Shown here piece after piece: positions 1-12,663 of a DNA stretch of 64,000 bases. This stretch comes from Lycorma delicatula (taxonomy: Eukaryota > Arthropoda > Insecta > Hemiptera > Fulgoridae). The notes under the pieces are model-generated. The model was not told the origin of the DNA. It made no database searches and saw only the letters and a list, made by a program, of their open reading frames with translations. Made by a program: the position numbers and the translations under genes. The stretch spans positions 161,058,575-161,122,574 of the forward strand of contig NC_134455.1 of the NCBI RefSeq assembly GCF_047948215.1. The letters are read 5' to 3'. Within the stretch, counting starts at the first letter, position 1, and every line of letters starts with the position of its first letter.

Positions 1-174
1 TTCCCATCGTCATATTTGTGTGAACGTGGATTTAGCGCTGTGACAACGCTGCTTACTAAAAAGAGAAATCATTTGCAAGTTACCAAACGCGGCGACTTAC
101 GACTGTTTTTGAGTAAAATCGAACCTGATATCAACAAACTTATTAAATATCATCAAATTCATCCATCTCATTAG
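1..174 (+). CDS. hAT transposase C-terminal dimerisation region (partial, ZBED5/FAM200-like)
   Basis: Frame 1 is open from the first base to a TAG at 172-174 and gives 57 residues. It contains SYLCERGFSAVTTLLTKKRN, then a DLRLFLSKIEPDI segment and a short tail ending HQIHPSH. In the hAT family, F/YLCE-GFS---KxKxRN-L followed by LR--LS-I-PxI is the C-terminal dimerisation motif, as in ZBED5-like domesticated proteins and related autonomous transposases. The catalytic RNase-H fold lies upstream, outside the window. No lesion is visible in this short piece, so intactness cannot be judged. The adjoining terminal-repeat-like sequence favours a transposon over a domesticated gene. Confidence 0.65.
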   Translation, partial: FPSSYLCERGFSAVTTLLTKKRNHLQVTKRGDLRLFLSKIEPDINKLIKYHQIHPSH

Positions 175-456
175 ATTAGTATAAAAACGAAAACTGATTA
201 CATATTTATATTGTTTCTTTTAATTTGATTAAAATATATTATTAATATTATAAAGTTGGGTTTTATTTGCTCTCACTGGTAAAAATTTCTAGTTTAGAAT
301 GTAAGTTTAAACATCAGAACCGACTAATATAACTAAATTAATTAAAGTAATGAAATTGTGGTTTTTAAGTTTTAGGGGTGTATAAAAAATGGGGGGCGCT
401 GAAAAATAATTGATTTTCATAGGGGGCGGTAAAAGAAATAAGTTTGATAATTACTG
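1..456 (+). mobile_element. 3' end of a hAT-family DNA transposon, cut by the left window edge
   Basis: The first 174 bases encode the transposase C-terminus. About 280 bases of AT-rich 3' untranslated DNA follow, then a G-rich block (390-430) and a terminus ending near 456. Read from the outside inwards the terminus is CAGTAATTATCAAACTT, which resembles the hAT/Charlie-Buster type terminal inverted repeat CAGTGGTTCTCAAACTT. The other end and the 8-bp target duplication lie outside the window, so the duplication cannot be tested. Confidence 0.65.
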
Positions 457-594
457 CTATAGTGTATCTATGTATGTAGGCGGGTCATAGAATACTATGG
501 CATCTCCTCCACTGCTCTTAACATCACTCGGCGACTTCTCCTCACACCAGCAGCCAAAGTAATGTTTTTAAAACGTTACATCAATTAATTTTCA
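457..594. other. Short unassigned spacer between hAT and R1 remnants
   Basis: This piece of 138 bases lies between the hAT terminus and the 5' truncation point of the LINE. It has no open frame and no repeat that I recognise. Confidence 0.4.
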
Positions 595-843
595 ATGACT
601 TGCACCTTATCTAGTTATGACATCACTATGACTGGATCTGAGGGATGGTATGCCTCGAGCTCGTTTTTACGGGCAACGGGTGTCCAGGTGCTAATCAACC
701 ACGTTAACTTGAACCAGTATCTGTTTCGGTTCCGTCTGGCAACTGATGAGCCATGCGTCTGCGGGGAAGTACAGTCAAATAAACACGTGATGTTTAACTG
801 CCTTGCTCTTGGGGGGCTAGAGACCTGGCCACCTGGAACTTAA
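595..843 (+). pseudogene. R1-clade LINE polyprotein C-terminus with Cys/His zinc-knuckle-like motif
   Basis: The translation includes FLRATGVQVLINHVNLNQYL, then a CVCGE-----HVMFNC segment. CxCGE-(x)n-HxxxxC is the C-terminal zinc-knuckle-like motif of R1, TRAS and jockey-group LINE polyproteins, which lies downstream of the reverse-transcriptase domain. The frame ends early in LGGLETWPPGT followed by TAA, whereas the minus-strand copy continues past the equivalent point, so the end is probably a frameshift. The annotated start is only the truncation point, not a true initiator. The product could not be functional. Confidence 0.7.
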
Positions 844-1387
844 GAGGTCAAACGGAATTAGCCATTCACAAGCGGCGAGAGCCGCACTGTCGGACAGTGT
901 GGGAGTTCCTTGATGCGATTGCTTTGTTCAACCGACATCAGTAATTTACCTAAGAGAAAAGACTCCTACCGCACTGCTATGTAAAGCTAATCTAGAGATA
1001 TATATGGCTGACTACCAGCCAATTAAGGCTCCAAGCGCTTTAATATGGTAGATAGGTACTTGCTGGCATTCAGTGTCCTAGCGTGGTAGCGAATTGCTAT
1101 CTAGACGAAAATTTTAATTTATGGATGTCATATATATTTTTAGTAGTTGACGGGTGCGCCCACCCATTTTAGAAAATATATGGCAAGTGAGCGGTTGGAC
1201 ATGTAAGCCGGTGGTGTATAGCAACGCGGTTAGTCCGCTCACGCTGTTAGGTAAGCTCTAGGAGCTATTTAGGATACTGGTCGCTAAACTGTTCGAGGCT
1301 CAGTTGCTGTTTGTGGCACAGACATTCGGTCTTATGCTTTAGGACGACCGAATGGGGTGGTGGCAGGAGAAATACCAAGCAAACCAA
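595..1387 (+). mobile_element. 5'-truncated R1-clade non-LTR retrotransposon (copy 1)
   Basis: This is the last ~250 bases of the reverse-transcriptase polyprotein frame plus a ~540-base 3' UTR. The UTR matches, in the opposite orientation, the UTR of the longer copy at 30782-32760: shared blocks around the GGGTGCGCCCACCCATTTTAG region and the terminal block AAATACCAAGCAAACCA. Both copies stop matching just after that block, so it marks the 3' end of the family. There is no poly(A) tail. The 5' end is truncated, as is usual for target-primed reverse transcription. Confidence 0.75.
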
Positions 1388-3180
1388 ATGACACCACTAT
1401 TTTAGTAACAAAATATTTTCTTGTAATTTTTTATTACAGATAAAATTATTTACTCATAATATTTTGTTCAAGATGTATATGAAGTAATTTATTTATTTAC
1501 TTCTTGAAAGTAATGGTTTTTTTTCAAGCATGTTAAACTAAGGTTTTGCAATAAATAAACAGCAACTAACAATAACGTCATACAAAAAAATGAAATGAGT
1601 TGTTTGTTCATTATAGATTATTACGTCATGATTTTCTTTGACGTGGCACAGTTATTTACGAAAATTGTTTTTTTAAATAGCACGCACGCACTACTTTTGT
1701 GGCAACCAACAGCACGTCTTCCGCATGCCGGGTTATAGGAGTGGTGTAGAGTAGGCAAGTAGAGGCAGCTTGTAGGGAGGACCAGCCTTTAGATTTAACA
1801 TCAACTATGTGGCTGTAATATTATAACCCAGTTATACAAAAGTCCTATAACTGTAAAATTATATTTTACACTTGCTTCCATAGACCAACTTAAGTGACTG
1901 TAATTGTCTAAATAAACGATTAACAAAACTATGTAACTGAAAACAGGCCTCATCAAACTGCCACAAACGACTGAAAAAAATATCTACTTGTATTCATTTG
2001 GCATCCGATATTTAAACCGATACAAAAACCAATCTGTTCAATCCCACACAACATTTACAGAACATCTTAGTTGAGAAAGCAAGCTGTACATCAAACCGAG
2101 GTGTTTAATTGCAGGGTCCAAAATATTACATAGTTTAAACTATACGAAAACATAATAAAAACCTCCCATCCCATATTGTAATTATACGTGTCTTCTTCCT
2201 TGAAGTAGCACTCTTTCATGCTAACCCGGTATATTTATTATAAATATTCGCAGTAGGCTTTTTACAGCTGCTATAATCTCAACAAAAAAAAATTATCTTC
2301 AGCGAATTCAGTGTAATAGCAATCCTGTCGAATTCAGAAATCCTGTAGAAATATTTATAAAAGTAGTCTTGAAAAATACGCTTCAATGAATAGAAATATG
2401 TAAATTGTTTCCAAAAAATCGCTTATCACATTAAATCATAAATTTACAAACGTGGGGTTGCGTTCTACAATATTAATTACCACCACGAACAAGAACGTTG
2501 GGTAGTTCTTTGATGAATCTAGGATAGTGTATGTTGCCGAATTGGCTGGCAACGGAAAACAAAACGTTTTATCTCCTGTTTATCCTTTGATTTATTTAAT
2601 TAATTACAATAGCAACAGGTACTGCGGCTAATGTGCTCTACGTAAAATATTTGCCCGAGTTATAATAACAGGACAATGTAACCTCAAGTATTAGCAGAGA
2701 TAACAAAAAGTTTTTTGTACATGTAATCAATCATTAATGTTTTCGATAACTGTAATCGTCTGCAATTTTATTAACATATTATTACAATTATTAAAGGTAC
2801 AATTTCTTAACTGATCATTATATATTTCTACACATTCAATAGTTTATTTTGGAGATTTGTAAAGACTAAACTTTAGAAAAGTTTCACGTCACATATTTCA
2901 AACTGGAATTTCTCGATGAACTACCGTTAACAGCAGCGATAAGTAATAGTATAATGGAAGGGACACCTTTTAATACATGAAAATGCACAACAGGAATATA
3001 TAGTTAAGGTTCAGTAAAAAGTCTATATTTTATCATAAATTTCTTGCAGCGTTTTTCCTCTTTTACTTCATAGAAATAAAAAAATTCGGAAAAGGCATCA
3101 ATATAACTTTGCTTAATCTAGATATTCAAGTACCGGATAACATGAATAACTTTATGCAGAATGTATCAAGAAATAACAAA
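1388..3180. other. AT-rich non-coding DNA
   Basis: I see no frame with recognisable similarity. The GC content is slightly higher near 1680-1790, without a motif I can name. A small inverted repeat (TTGCCGAATTGGCTGGCAA) lies near 2534-2552. Poly(A)/poly(T) runs are common. Confidence 0.5.
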
Positions 3181-3355
3181 TTTGAATACTAGATCGTAGA
3201 TACCGGTGTTCTTTGGTGATTGGGTTTCAATTAACCACACATCTTAGGAATGATCGAACAAGGCTACACTTCATTTACACTCACACATATCATCCTCATT
3301 CATCCTCTGAAGTAATAAGTGAGAGTAATTCTCGGAGGCTAAACAGGAAAAAGGA
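3181..3355 (+). mobile_element. tRNA-derived SINE, copy 1 (head missing)
   Basis: This carries the body and 3' end of the SINE family best seen at 49793-50093. Its blocks are TTTGAATACTAGATCGTAGA, TGGGTTTCAATTAACCACAC and TCATCCTCATTCATCCTCTG, and it ends GGAGGCTAAACAGGAAAAAG. The tRNA-like head with the A and B boxes is absent, so the copy is 5' truncated. Confidence 0.8.
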
Positions 3356-3745
3356 AGGAAGAAATAACCAATAAACAATTTAATAAGTTAAAAAATATAA
3401 ATATACGTTTTTGAGATCCCAAGTTGTTAAAAGGAAATTATGGTTTATATCCTAGTAGATGAATATTTGATTTGTAACTTCTTTATATAAAAGAACTCAA
3501 CTTTATATATAAACTCACATGAATATAGATTATATTTATTAAAACGAACAAACATTTTTTTTCTTTTCAAAATAAAGAAACTCAAATTTTAAATGCCTGA
3601 AGCTTTCCAGGAAATGCTGAGTTCAGGATATAAGCCTTCATATTATAAACTGATCAGTGAAGAAGTAGCATCTCACCAAACGAATTTTTAAATTCAAGCT
3701 CAAATCCCTGCAACATAATACTTTTTTCATCTTAATAAATTTTAC
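3356..3745. other. AT-rich non-coding DNA
   Basis: There is no open frame or repeat that I recognise. The block ends where the minus-strand reverse-transcriptase similarity begins. Confidence 0.4.
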
Positions 3746-4090
3746 TCACGCTTTCTCATTGCTTGTTTTAATTTTAGAGATACAGTAAGCGGATTTCTCA
3801 ACTCGTGGAATATTACTTCCATTTATTATGACAGACTCTTTATCACTAAGCCTCTTCGATATTCGTGTGAATTCAGTCTTGCTGACATTCAAAGATATTC
3901 TATACTTATCAATGAACTCGACCACTCTGTTTATCAATCTCTGGGGATCCTCAATACATCCCGTCAAAATAACAGTATCGTCGGCATATCGTATATTCCA
4001 TTAACTTTAATTCCGGATATTTCTCCGTCAAGGAAATTTCTACTCTCCTCTTCTGATTTTCTACTTTCCCTGATAAATGATTGTCGGTGT
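3746..4090 (-). pseudogene. LINE reverse-transcriptase fragment with YADD box
   Basis: Reading the minus strand, the segment at about 3965-4010 gives IRYADDTVILTGCIEDP. It continues without a stop into LINRVVEFIDKYRISLNVSKT and ends at 3746. YADD followed by LQ/RLI--V-----K-GL-LN--KT is the reverse-transcriptase palm motif C plus the downstream K-T box of non-LTR elements. Upstream (4015-4090) the similarity continues weakly (FLDGEISGIKVNG) but is broken by frameshifts and stops. It probably belongs to the same element as 4605-4765, with the middle lost or scrambled. The clade is not resolved. Confidence 0.65.
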
Positions 4091-4182
4091 ATATTGTCAC
4101 CTATTGGTTACGATATAAACTCGAAATGATCGAAAATCTCAGTAACCCAGATGTTTCATTGCAAAGAAAAACATAAGTTTGT

Positions 4183-4213
4183 CATAAGACAGACAGAAAT
4201 TGTCTGTCTTATG
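4183..4213. repeat. Perfect inverted repeat, 13-bp stem and 5-nt loop
   Basis: CATAAGACAGACA at 4183-4195 pairs exactly with TGTCTGTCTTATG at 4201-4213 across the loop GAAAT. It lies between the two reverse-transcriptase fragments. Confidence 0.85.
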
Positions 4214-4604
4214 CCGAATGCGTTGTTATTATGAATAAAACGCACAAATACATCCTGTTAACATCAAAACATCTTTGGATCGACACATTAAATATAAAAG
4301 CCTCCTAAACTCCTAACCCCTACAAGGTGTCGCACTTAAATCCATTTCATGTTTTTGATGAATTTATTATGGTTATTTTCAGAAAAAATTTCACCGTGCG
4401 ACAAATAAAGCTAATAAATAATGATTAGTACATTCCTTGGTTTTCAATCTTTTTAAAAGCACATGATAACAAACACAAACCAGACTCTGGGAATGTTTCC
4501 AACTCAGTTTATATTTTATTAAACAATTTCACCAAGATGCCGTTTCAACTCTCACTGATAATCTATGGGACGACTATGGAAAGTTCATCAGGCTCCTGGG
4601 TCTT

Positions 4605-4765
4605 TCCATTTTTTTATACTTTTCAAGGCATAAACATTTTCCTTGGTAATATCGGGTTCCATTTCTTCTTGACAAAAACGGTAATATGTTCTGCCCTTTC
4701 TTTTATCTTCTAACAGTTCCTCAATGAATTCTTTCCACTGCTCCAGTTTTTTCAGTTATGTTTAC
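4605..4765 (-). pseudogene. LINE polyprotein fragment upstream of the reverse-transcriptase palm
   Basis: The minus strand reads WKEFIEELLEDKRKGR, then EEMEPDITKENVYALKSIKK. In many non-LTR elements the segment just before the reverse-transcriptase domain reads W--Y---L---------ITxxEVxxAIKxMKxGKAxGPD, and this fragment matches it up to the point where GKAxGPD should begin. It has the same orientation as the palm fragment at 3746-4090 and lies in the order expected of one degraded element. About 500 bases of unrelated or unrecognisable DNA separate the two. Confidence 0.5.
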
Positions 4766-7700
4766 TATGATAGGGCCACATCTACGACGGAGTGCAACAA
4801 CTCTATTTCATCACTTCAAACTGGTCAATTCTTGATTTTTCTGTGAAAGTTAAACGATACATATTCATACAGAAATTCTTCAATCTCTTTATTCCTTACT
4901 TTGTAAATTGAGACGACTACTAGTAAATGGCACGTTTAATTTTCTTAAGGAGCTCTCACGTTTAAAATTCCTGACAAACATACGCTAGAACTAGGCACCC
5001 TTACTGAGTTTTTTCTAAGGATTTTTACCACTCGAGCCTGTCGTCACACCTGACATGCACAGTTTACAAAAAAAAAAATGTAATAGTTTATCACAAAATG
5101 TATCACACTTGTGAATAATACAATTACAATGACCACCAGTTTATCTGAAATCAAATGAAAATAAGCAGTATCATTATTCCACGTAAAATCAAGTAACATT
5201 AATTAAAAATTAACGGAAAAAACGGGAAATATTCAATTACAAAAATAAAATAATTGGGTATAAGTAAAATTTCTAAAATAAATAAAAACACTAAAATGAA
5301 AACGCTAATATTCAATGATGTTTTAGTAAAGTTTAATGGACAAAGAATGTGAAAAATAGATGAATGAATAATGCATAATAGAGGTGAAGGCTAACAAGTA
5401 AGATGTTTTATTTCCAAAATCGTCTGTTCCACTCGGCGATGTCAGTAAACCGTGTCGTTTCTGTTAAGAACACAAGCAGTTTTACGATCACGGATTTACC
5501 TCGGTTATTTATGTGTGCAGTTAGCGGGAATACTATGGTACAATAATACCAAGGCTGCCCCGATAAAAAAAAAAGTTGGCGCGGGCGATCAACGTTGAGT
5601 TGGAATTACCAGACACAGAGATTGCCCACTTTTATAGCACACGTTACAAACTAAAACAGAACCACAGCTAAATAGTAATGCAGTGTAGAATGTTAATGAC
5701 CTCTCTTTATACAACTGATGTCACGCTAAGCAATATTCTCTTACATTATGAGATGAAATTTATTACGCACAGTACTGGAATAACCCAGTAACCATCAGGT
5801 TACTAAAAAAAAAAAAACTGTAATATTACCCAAGGATCATTTTAATAAATTAAAAATTAAGTATACACGAATAGTTACCTAGTAACTTGTTTCTAAATAT
5901 ATAAAATAATATTTAACATAATACATAAATATATATTAACTATATAACATAATATATTAATACAATATCAACATATTAAACAAAATCTTAAGTCGTAAGT
6001 AGATAGCATTTTTGCATTACCCGATATCAAACTCGTTCATTAAAATAAATCTTATTCGATTTATTTAATTTTTTAAATTATTTCTGCTGGTTGTAAATGA
6101 TAACAGCAGTATTTATTATGAAACAGGAAAATTACTCATATAATTTTTTTACAAAATGCAAACAGGCATACCCAAAATTCTATCACGGAATTTGATAGCG
6201 AGGTATTTTTTTAAAACCGTGATATTGGAATGAATGAAATTTGGAATGAGAATTCTACACCTAGAATATAATGTTAATCCTAGAACTCTTTTACGTTTCG
6301 CGAAAATGTTGAGTTAGAGTAATCAAATGTTATCTTTCAAAATTCTTCTAATAAGATGAGAAGGAAGCGCGGTTCAGTCTAAACGAATAGATTTTTTTTT
6401 TATTTACTGCTCAGGGTGAATTTTACCAAAAGATTTAATGCTATAAGAGTTAAAAAAAAAAACTTAAAAAATTTCAACAAGAAACATTATTTCAAATCGC
6501 TAATAGATTTTGAATTGAGACTGTTCAAAAAAAAAAAACAGCTCTTAATAGTGTTCACAGTGGTTCAAAAACAGTCAGATAGTTGGACAAGCACAAGTTT
6601 TGTACTATATCCGTTCTTACGTGAAGAGATTGTATTCCTTTTTTTAAACAAATAATTTGAGATTCCTGCCGGTTTTAATGTCAATTCTTTCTTTTACAGC
6701 CATTTATTCAATCCGCTGTTTACGGAAATTATGAAATCATGTAGGACAACATACTGTAACCGGCCACGGAAATAATGTTTAAAATACTTAAATGACATAA
6801 ATTCTGTTCTTAAATACAATTAAAAACATTTTATTTTTAAATATAATTTTTTAACGAAGTTATCTTGAAACTGCGTTAAATGAAAAGGGCAAATTTACGA
6901 GTAATTTTTTTCCATCTATTACACATAAAAACGCGAATCCGTTAAATTAATTAAAAAAATTATATCGGTATTTTTAATAATTTTATTCGGTTAATAAAAC
7001 CATTTACTGTTTATTTCTAAGAAATAGTTTTAGTTTTTTCTCGATCCGGAATAATCTGGTTCGAAATTATAGTATGAAATTAAACTAAACTATTTGGTAA
7101 GAATCTTTAGCAATAACGATTAAAATATGAATAATTGATATTATTAATTAAATGTTTCAGTAACAATAACCAAACATTTGGTTGCGTTAAGCACGTAATA
7201 ATCAAAGAATTTGATTATATTACCGTGTTGTGCCGTTTCTCGCGTACTAACCATTAGTTGTACCTCGATAGAGTTCATTTGTTCCTTATCGTGTTCGCTA
7301 GTCGATTTTGTTAACATATATTTGGAAACTAACACAAATATTGTGGATTTAAGAATATTCATCTGAAAGGTTTAAATATATCGTATAACCTTCAAAATCT
7401 GGAGTGTAATCTATAACATTTTGAGCTAAAGTGTATTCAACAAAGTTTAATGAATCTATTAAAAATATAAATGAAAATTTTATGTAAATTAAAGCGCAAA
7501 AAAACTTCAAATCGAATTTCTACAAGGTGGCTAAATAATACCCCGCGCGTGCCGCGTATGTGAATAAAATGTTAACAGTCATGAGTCAGAGAAATGGAAT
7601 AGGTAATGATTTGTATTACAATGTGTTTTACATTCAAATGCGTTTAGGTATTTCATACCTAAGTATATTTATTACCAATAATAGACATAATTTATGGGTA

Positions 7701-7880
7701 TTGCTAGAAGAATATTTTCAATTTCATACAATAAATTCCTTAAAGGGGAAAGACTTAATATTAATTATTGTCGAATGTTAATACGCTGGTACTGATTTCT
7801 AACGGAGCAACACAGACGGTAGCGCTGCCAACCCATTTCAGGCAGGAAGTTGGATAATTGGGACCCGGTTGAACCCATTA
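4766..7880. other. AT-rich non-coding DNA with one GC-richer patch
   Basis: I see no similarity that I can name. A patch near 5420-5680 has more balanced base composition (GGCGCGGGCGATCAACGTTG near 5578) and could be an exon or a repeat fragment, but it has no frame of useful length. Poly(A) runs occur at 5069-5078, 5570-5572 and 5806-5817. Confidence 0.45.
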
Positions 7881-7882
7881 TA

Positions 7883-9115
7883 CAGAGTGTTTAACTTTAG
7901 AGAGACTCCATCATTGAGTTTACTCTGTAAAAAATAATGTATTGCCAAACACAGGCATAATAATTTATAGAAGGTTTTGAAAATGATGTCCATCTACTTC
8001 TATGTACTTGTCGATACGTTTGACCATGTTCCTGGCTACTCACGTTAGCTGTACCTGTCTATTTCCTGGATGGCATTAGTAAAATTTGCCTTCAGTTCCT
8101 TCAGGGTATGTGGATTACTCCTACAAACAATTTCTTTCAAAAAACCCCACAGAAAGGAGTTTGGACAAGTCAGATCAGGGGATCTCAGTGCCCACAATCT
8201 TTAGAAATGATACTTTCACCGAAAACATCCAGTAGCAATCAGCAGTCATCCTCATCCTCTTGGAATAAGACAATGAACTGTTGAATAATTTCTTGCAAGA
8301 CCGCATCATTCAAAGATTTTAAAAAATAACAAGGCTATTATTATTCGTCGACTTGAAACCGCACACTACACGCCTACTTTTTGTGGGTGTAGGAGAGATT
8401 TGAAGAAAATATGCGGGTTTTCGGTACCCCAGGCTCGGTAGACCTGATTAGTAACATACCCACCAAGGTGAAATCACGCTCAATCGGTGTAAAACACACC
8501 TAAATGCCAATGTTCCTCTAATGAAGTTCTTGAACCATTGAAAGTAGTGAACCTTTTTAGCATAATCAGCATTAATTAACTCATGGAAAACCTGCATTCG
8601 ATACATTACAATGGATAAAATTTCAGCATTCTCCTCACTGCAGTGTTGGCTGAATCTAGTGAAATGTTCTTTACCCGGCTTAGTCTCCACAATGATTTAT
8701 GTGGAGATCTTTTAACTGCCTCTTTAATGTCCTGAGTCGTTAAAACCTGTTTCACGACATCTTTTAACTAACTTCTGAAAAACACTTTTCACTGGTTCTT
8801 CCTTTTCAAACTTCTCCCTGAATTTTTGCCAACACGCATACAGGTATTTCCATCACAAATACACGTTCTTCAACATTTAACTGAATTTTAACAAACAACA
8901 CACAATTACACAACCTAGTTCAAAACCCAGTGCTCGACACAGACTGGCAACAATCAAACGTGCAGGCAATAAACAGTTTTCCCCACTCCAGCTTCAGTTT
9001 TGCCGACATCTTCTACATTATTTTACCCATCTCACACCAATATGTACATTTTAACAAAAATACGTGTTTAGTATAAACTACTGAGTGATGGAGCACTACT
9101 GAGTTAAACATTCCG
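7883..9115 (-). mobile_element. Mariner-like DNA transposon, decayed, minus strand
   Basis: The length is about 1.23 kb. The left end CAGAGTGTTTAACTTTAGAG and the reverse complement of the right end share the pattern ACxGAxTGTTTAACxxxAG, then CTCCATCAxTxAGT, which gives a terminal inverted repeat of roughly 45 bp. TA dinucleotides flank the element at 7881-7882 and 9116-9117, as expected for Tc1/mariner insertion. A minus-strand transposase remnant fills the interior. Confidence 0.75.
8050..8880 (-). pseudogene. Mariner-like transposase remnant
   Basis: Read on the minus strand from about 8880, the N-terminal helix-turn-helix region is recognisable (NVEERVFVMEI, then in another frame KFREKFEKEEPVKSVFQKLV and KRCRETGF). 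The central region reads MQVFHELINADYAKKVHYFQ, then RGTLAFRCVLHR. The C-terminal block reads RSPDLTCPNSFLWGFLKEIV, then NPHTLKELKANFTNAIQEID. The usual PPRSPDLTPxDFFLWG signature is therefore changed at the catalytic third acid (D to N in TCPN). At least three frameshifts and several stops are present. The intact family is about 340-350 aa. This copy is inactive. Confidence 0.75.
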
Positions 9116-9117
9116 TA

Positions 9118-12100
9118 TTTTAATGCTATTGGCTTCTGGATACTTTCCGCCACTCCTATTCTCTTCTCGAACTCTAATTAACAAAAACTCTTGTTCTGAC
9201 AGTCCACAAATACAACGAGCTGCAATTAAACTGATTAAACAAACAAGGAATAGAGTTCCTTAAGAACCCTGAATAAAAAATGTGGTAATAATTACCTGGA
9301 GATTTCCGGTATATCGTACAAGTTAATCGATTACTTGTAATTAAATAAACTATAACTCACAAAACTGTACAGAAAATAAGAGGTTTTAATGGGGTATAAA
9401 ACTCAATTTTTTCCATCAAGTTGAGTTGTTTGTAAAATTTGTAAGTTGTTTTTAAAAAAAAAGTTTTCCTTTCATAACGCCTAATTATGTTAAAAGATTC
9501 AAATAAACATATGATTCACAACAGATATTCTAGACCGCACAATATTTTGTGGTGTACAGTCCGATTATCGGTTTTAATAAACTTCAAATTCAATTAATTA
9601 AAATTTTTGTTGTAACGTACTTTTTTCGAAACATATAGCATTAGCAGTAAACTTACTAATACTTGTGATATTGAAATACAAATATCTATAGTTTGGCATG
9701 GTTTAATATTTTAGGTACGTGGTTGGGAAGAGGATTAAAGGAAAGATTAGAAACGAAAATATAAAAAACTGTGACTGATATCCATAAAAATTAGGCTAAA
9801 TAATTTCAAAAAATTACAAAAAAAAACTGCCAACACTTCAGTGCGAAAATCACTGAATTAAAAAAATGAAATACAAATAACAAAAGAATACATAAAATAT
9901 CGCAATCGCATCTATCACACAAAGAAAGATTTTTCAACAGGACAATGAAATAAACAAATACTTCGTAATAAGTTACCATTTTACTATAATAAATAAAATT
10001 GACAATTATTTTGTTATGTTAATAAATAAAAGCATTGTAGATTATGTTGCATACAGAGTAATGAAACATATGAAACCGTTAATTACAGACGGTTAAAACT
10101 CTATAAAAAACTATTACCGTTTTTGTTTTTAATTTCACCTGGAGTGAAAGGATAAAACTTCTAAGCTATAACTAAACCGTAGATTCTCAATCTGTGAATA
10201 TTAAAGTAAAAACTGAAAATTTCTTTAATTTAAATAAATAAAAAATTCTGATTTAGAAATAAAACAATATCTTTACGGTGGATTAAACCGTGTTAAGAAC
10301 GCGTCAGCGTTTTTGAAAGAGTGACCTCATTTTGAATTCTCCATATCATCTGCAATTCATTTGCAATCGCATTTCTTTCTAAGCATTAAGAAAAAATAAT
10401 TTTTTCCCGACATTTAAATGAGAAGAAAGAACTTTTTTACGTTTAAGAACCTGGAAAGGGAATTAATTAAAAGGATTTCTTTAAATTAATCCTTTTTTTA
10501 CCCGCTGGTAATAGAAATTGTTTTGCTAATTTTCAGACACCGTTACGAACAAACACACAGGAGCATGGGAGTGCATGTATCAGATCGTGTAAAATTTGTT
10601 CTACTCTAATTTTAATAACGTTTCCCTTTCATTTTTTTGAATGGATTAGCGAAGACAAAATTCAACACTGCGTCATCACCCGACTAACATTTTTAAATTG
10701 GTAAAAGTATTAAAATAGAAAGTGATTTTCTTCATTAATTTTACGAAATTTATTTGCAAATAATAAAAATATTTGAAGAGATAAAAGTAATCCATAAAAT
10801 AAACATATTAGATAAAACTTTATCAAAATTGTATGAAAAAGGTTTGAACGATTCAATTTTAATATTGTTAGTTTTTATGAAATGTAAAGAAACTATTATT
10901 TTTCAGTAATTTTATGAAAAAGACTTCAAAGTTCTAAAAATATCAGCTAAATTAAATCATTTAACGTAAAAAAAACATTTATTGTTAACTTCCACAACCG
11001 TAATGAATGTAAGCGACTTGAGACGAGTTACAAGTCACTTACGAAAATTATACAACCATTGAGTGTTACCAGCATTCCGTGCCAGGCGATAGGCTCTACG
11101 CGAGTGGAGCCTCTACGCGGCTTCTAATGCCTTCTTCGTTGATCTAAATATACAGTTGCAAATCATATGTAAGTCCACCGAAATGCAGGTGACAATCAAC
11201 TTTGCAAGTGACACCTTCACTGTGTTCTTTAAAGGTATTATTCGACTGCAAAACACTCCTCCAGAGAAAGCGACTCTAAGTCGTACCTCATGAACCTAAC
11301 ATGTCATAAAAAATTAGGAGCAGGTTGAGCAAAGGAACAAATTAAAGTACCGCTTTTTGTAGTGAAACAATGTTATAAACACTGCTTCTACTTGGCAACG
11401 GAAAAAAATACAATAAAAGTTTTATCGAAATGTACGAACCGCTTTTGAAAATGTCTTTAAAAATCTGTAAAAAGTAACATTATTTTTATTACGTTTTGTC
11501 CAGTTGCTAGTTTTGTTAGTTATGCAGCAGGAACCTGTATCTTATCACCAACAATCAACATGGTAGGTTGTTTTTTGTTTTTAATTAATGCGGTGAATTA
11601 TTAATTTTCTCTACAAGGAACGTCGTCGACATTTAAGTACATGATCTATACATCTGAAGAATCTTAATTAGTTTAAAAGTATTCTCAAATAAAATTCTAA
11701 ATACGACACAACGAGTAAATGCAATAAATTAATAAAAGTATTTTAGTTACTTACACATTATTACTGAAACATCACGAATTACTTTATAAAAGTAACACTC
11801 AATTTTCTGAAAATGTATTTAGTAATTCAAACTAAAAAATCACGAAATATGCTGTTATCAGGGGATAGTCTGCAGAACAAAAAGAAAATTTCTAATAACG
11901 ATACGAATATCCCTAATACGAAAATCAGTTGAATATTAAAAAAAAAGAAAAAATGTAATTTCCCTGTACTCGGTTCAAACAATCAAAGAGACTCCCAAGT
12001 AGAGTCGTCGTCCAACATCTGATTACAAATTATTGAAAAATTATTAGATATTGTTATTAAACTGTAATTCATTGATCACATTAAACCGCCAGTTTATACT

Positions 12101-12663
12101 TAATACTTATTAATTTATACTTGAACATAAAACAGTAAATTATTATAGTTTTCTTTTAATCGTTCCTAATTGTTTTGTTTCGATAACAAGCGTCATTCTC
12201 CTTCCCTTCATAACAAACCTTCTCTGTCTTATGTACACTAACACCGTAATCCAGAATTTCCTTCTTTTTTTAATGTTAAGTACATTTTGTACACTTTATT
12301 ATCCTGTTTTATTATTATTATTATTTTTTTTTTTTTTATAATTTTCTAAATCAAGTTCGTGGCACTTGGAAGCCATTTTCGCTAGAAGTTGTTTTTTACT
12401 CCTTTTATTGGGTGTAAGCTTATAACGTAATCAAAAAAAAATTCTGAACCACTACTTGAAAATGTTATAAACGTCAAGTAATGCGATTAAATTTTATTTT
12501 TTGAAATAAAATGCAAAATATTTTGAATTGAAAATAGTTTTATCATTATTTCGTGGCGCCTCAAGAAGTAAAATAATTAACAAATAATTGAAAGAAGTAT
12601 TATAGTTTGTATTTTTATTTTATAAAGTAAACTGAACTTATTTGTCTTAATAATTTTACCTTC
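9118..12663. other. AT-rich non-coding DNA
   Basis: This block of about 3.5 kb has no recognisable coding similarity. A GC-richer patch at 11060-11330 contains a small inverted repeat (GGCTC-TACGCGAGT-GGAGCC near 11090) and no frame of useful length. A (TTA)n/poly(T) tract lies at about 12311-12339. Confidence 0.45.

Noticed and set aside
4183..4213. Rho-independent terminator-like hairpin
   Set aside because: The context is eukaryotic. There is no adjacent gene and no functional T-tract, so it is listed only as an inverted repeat.
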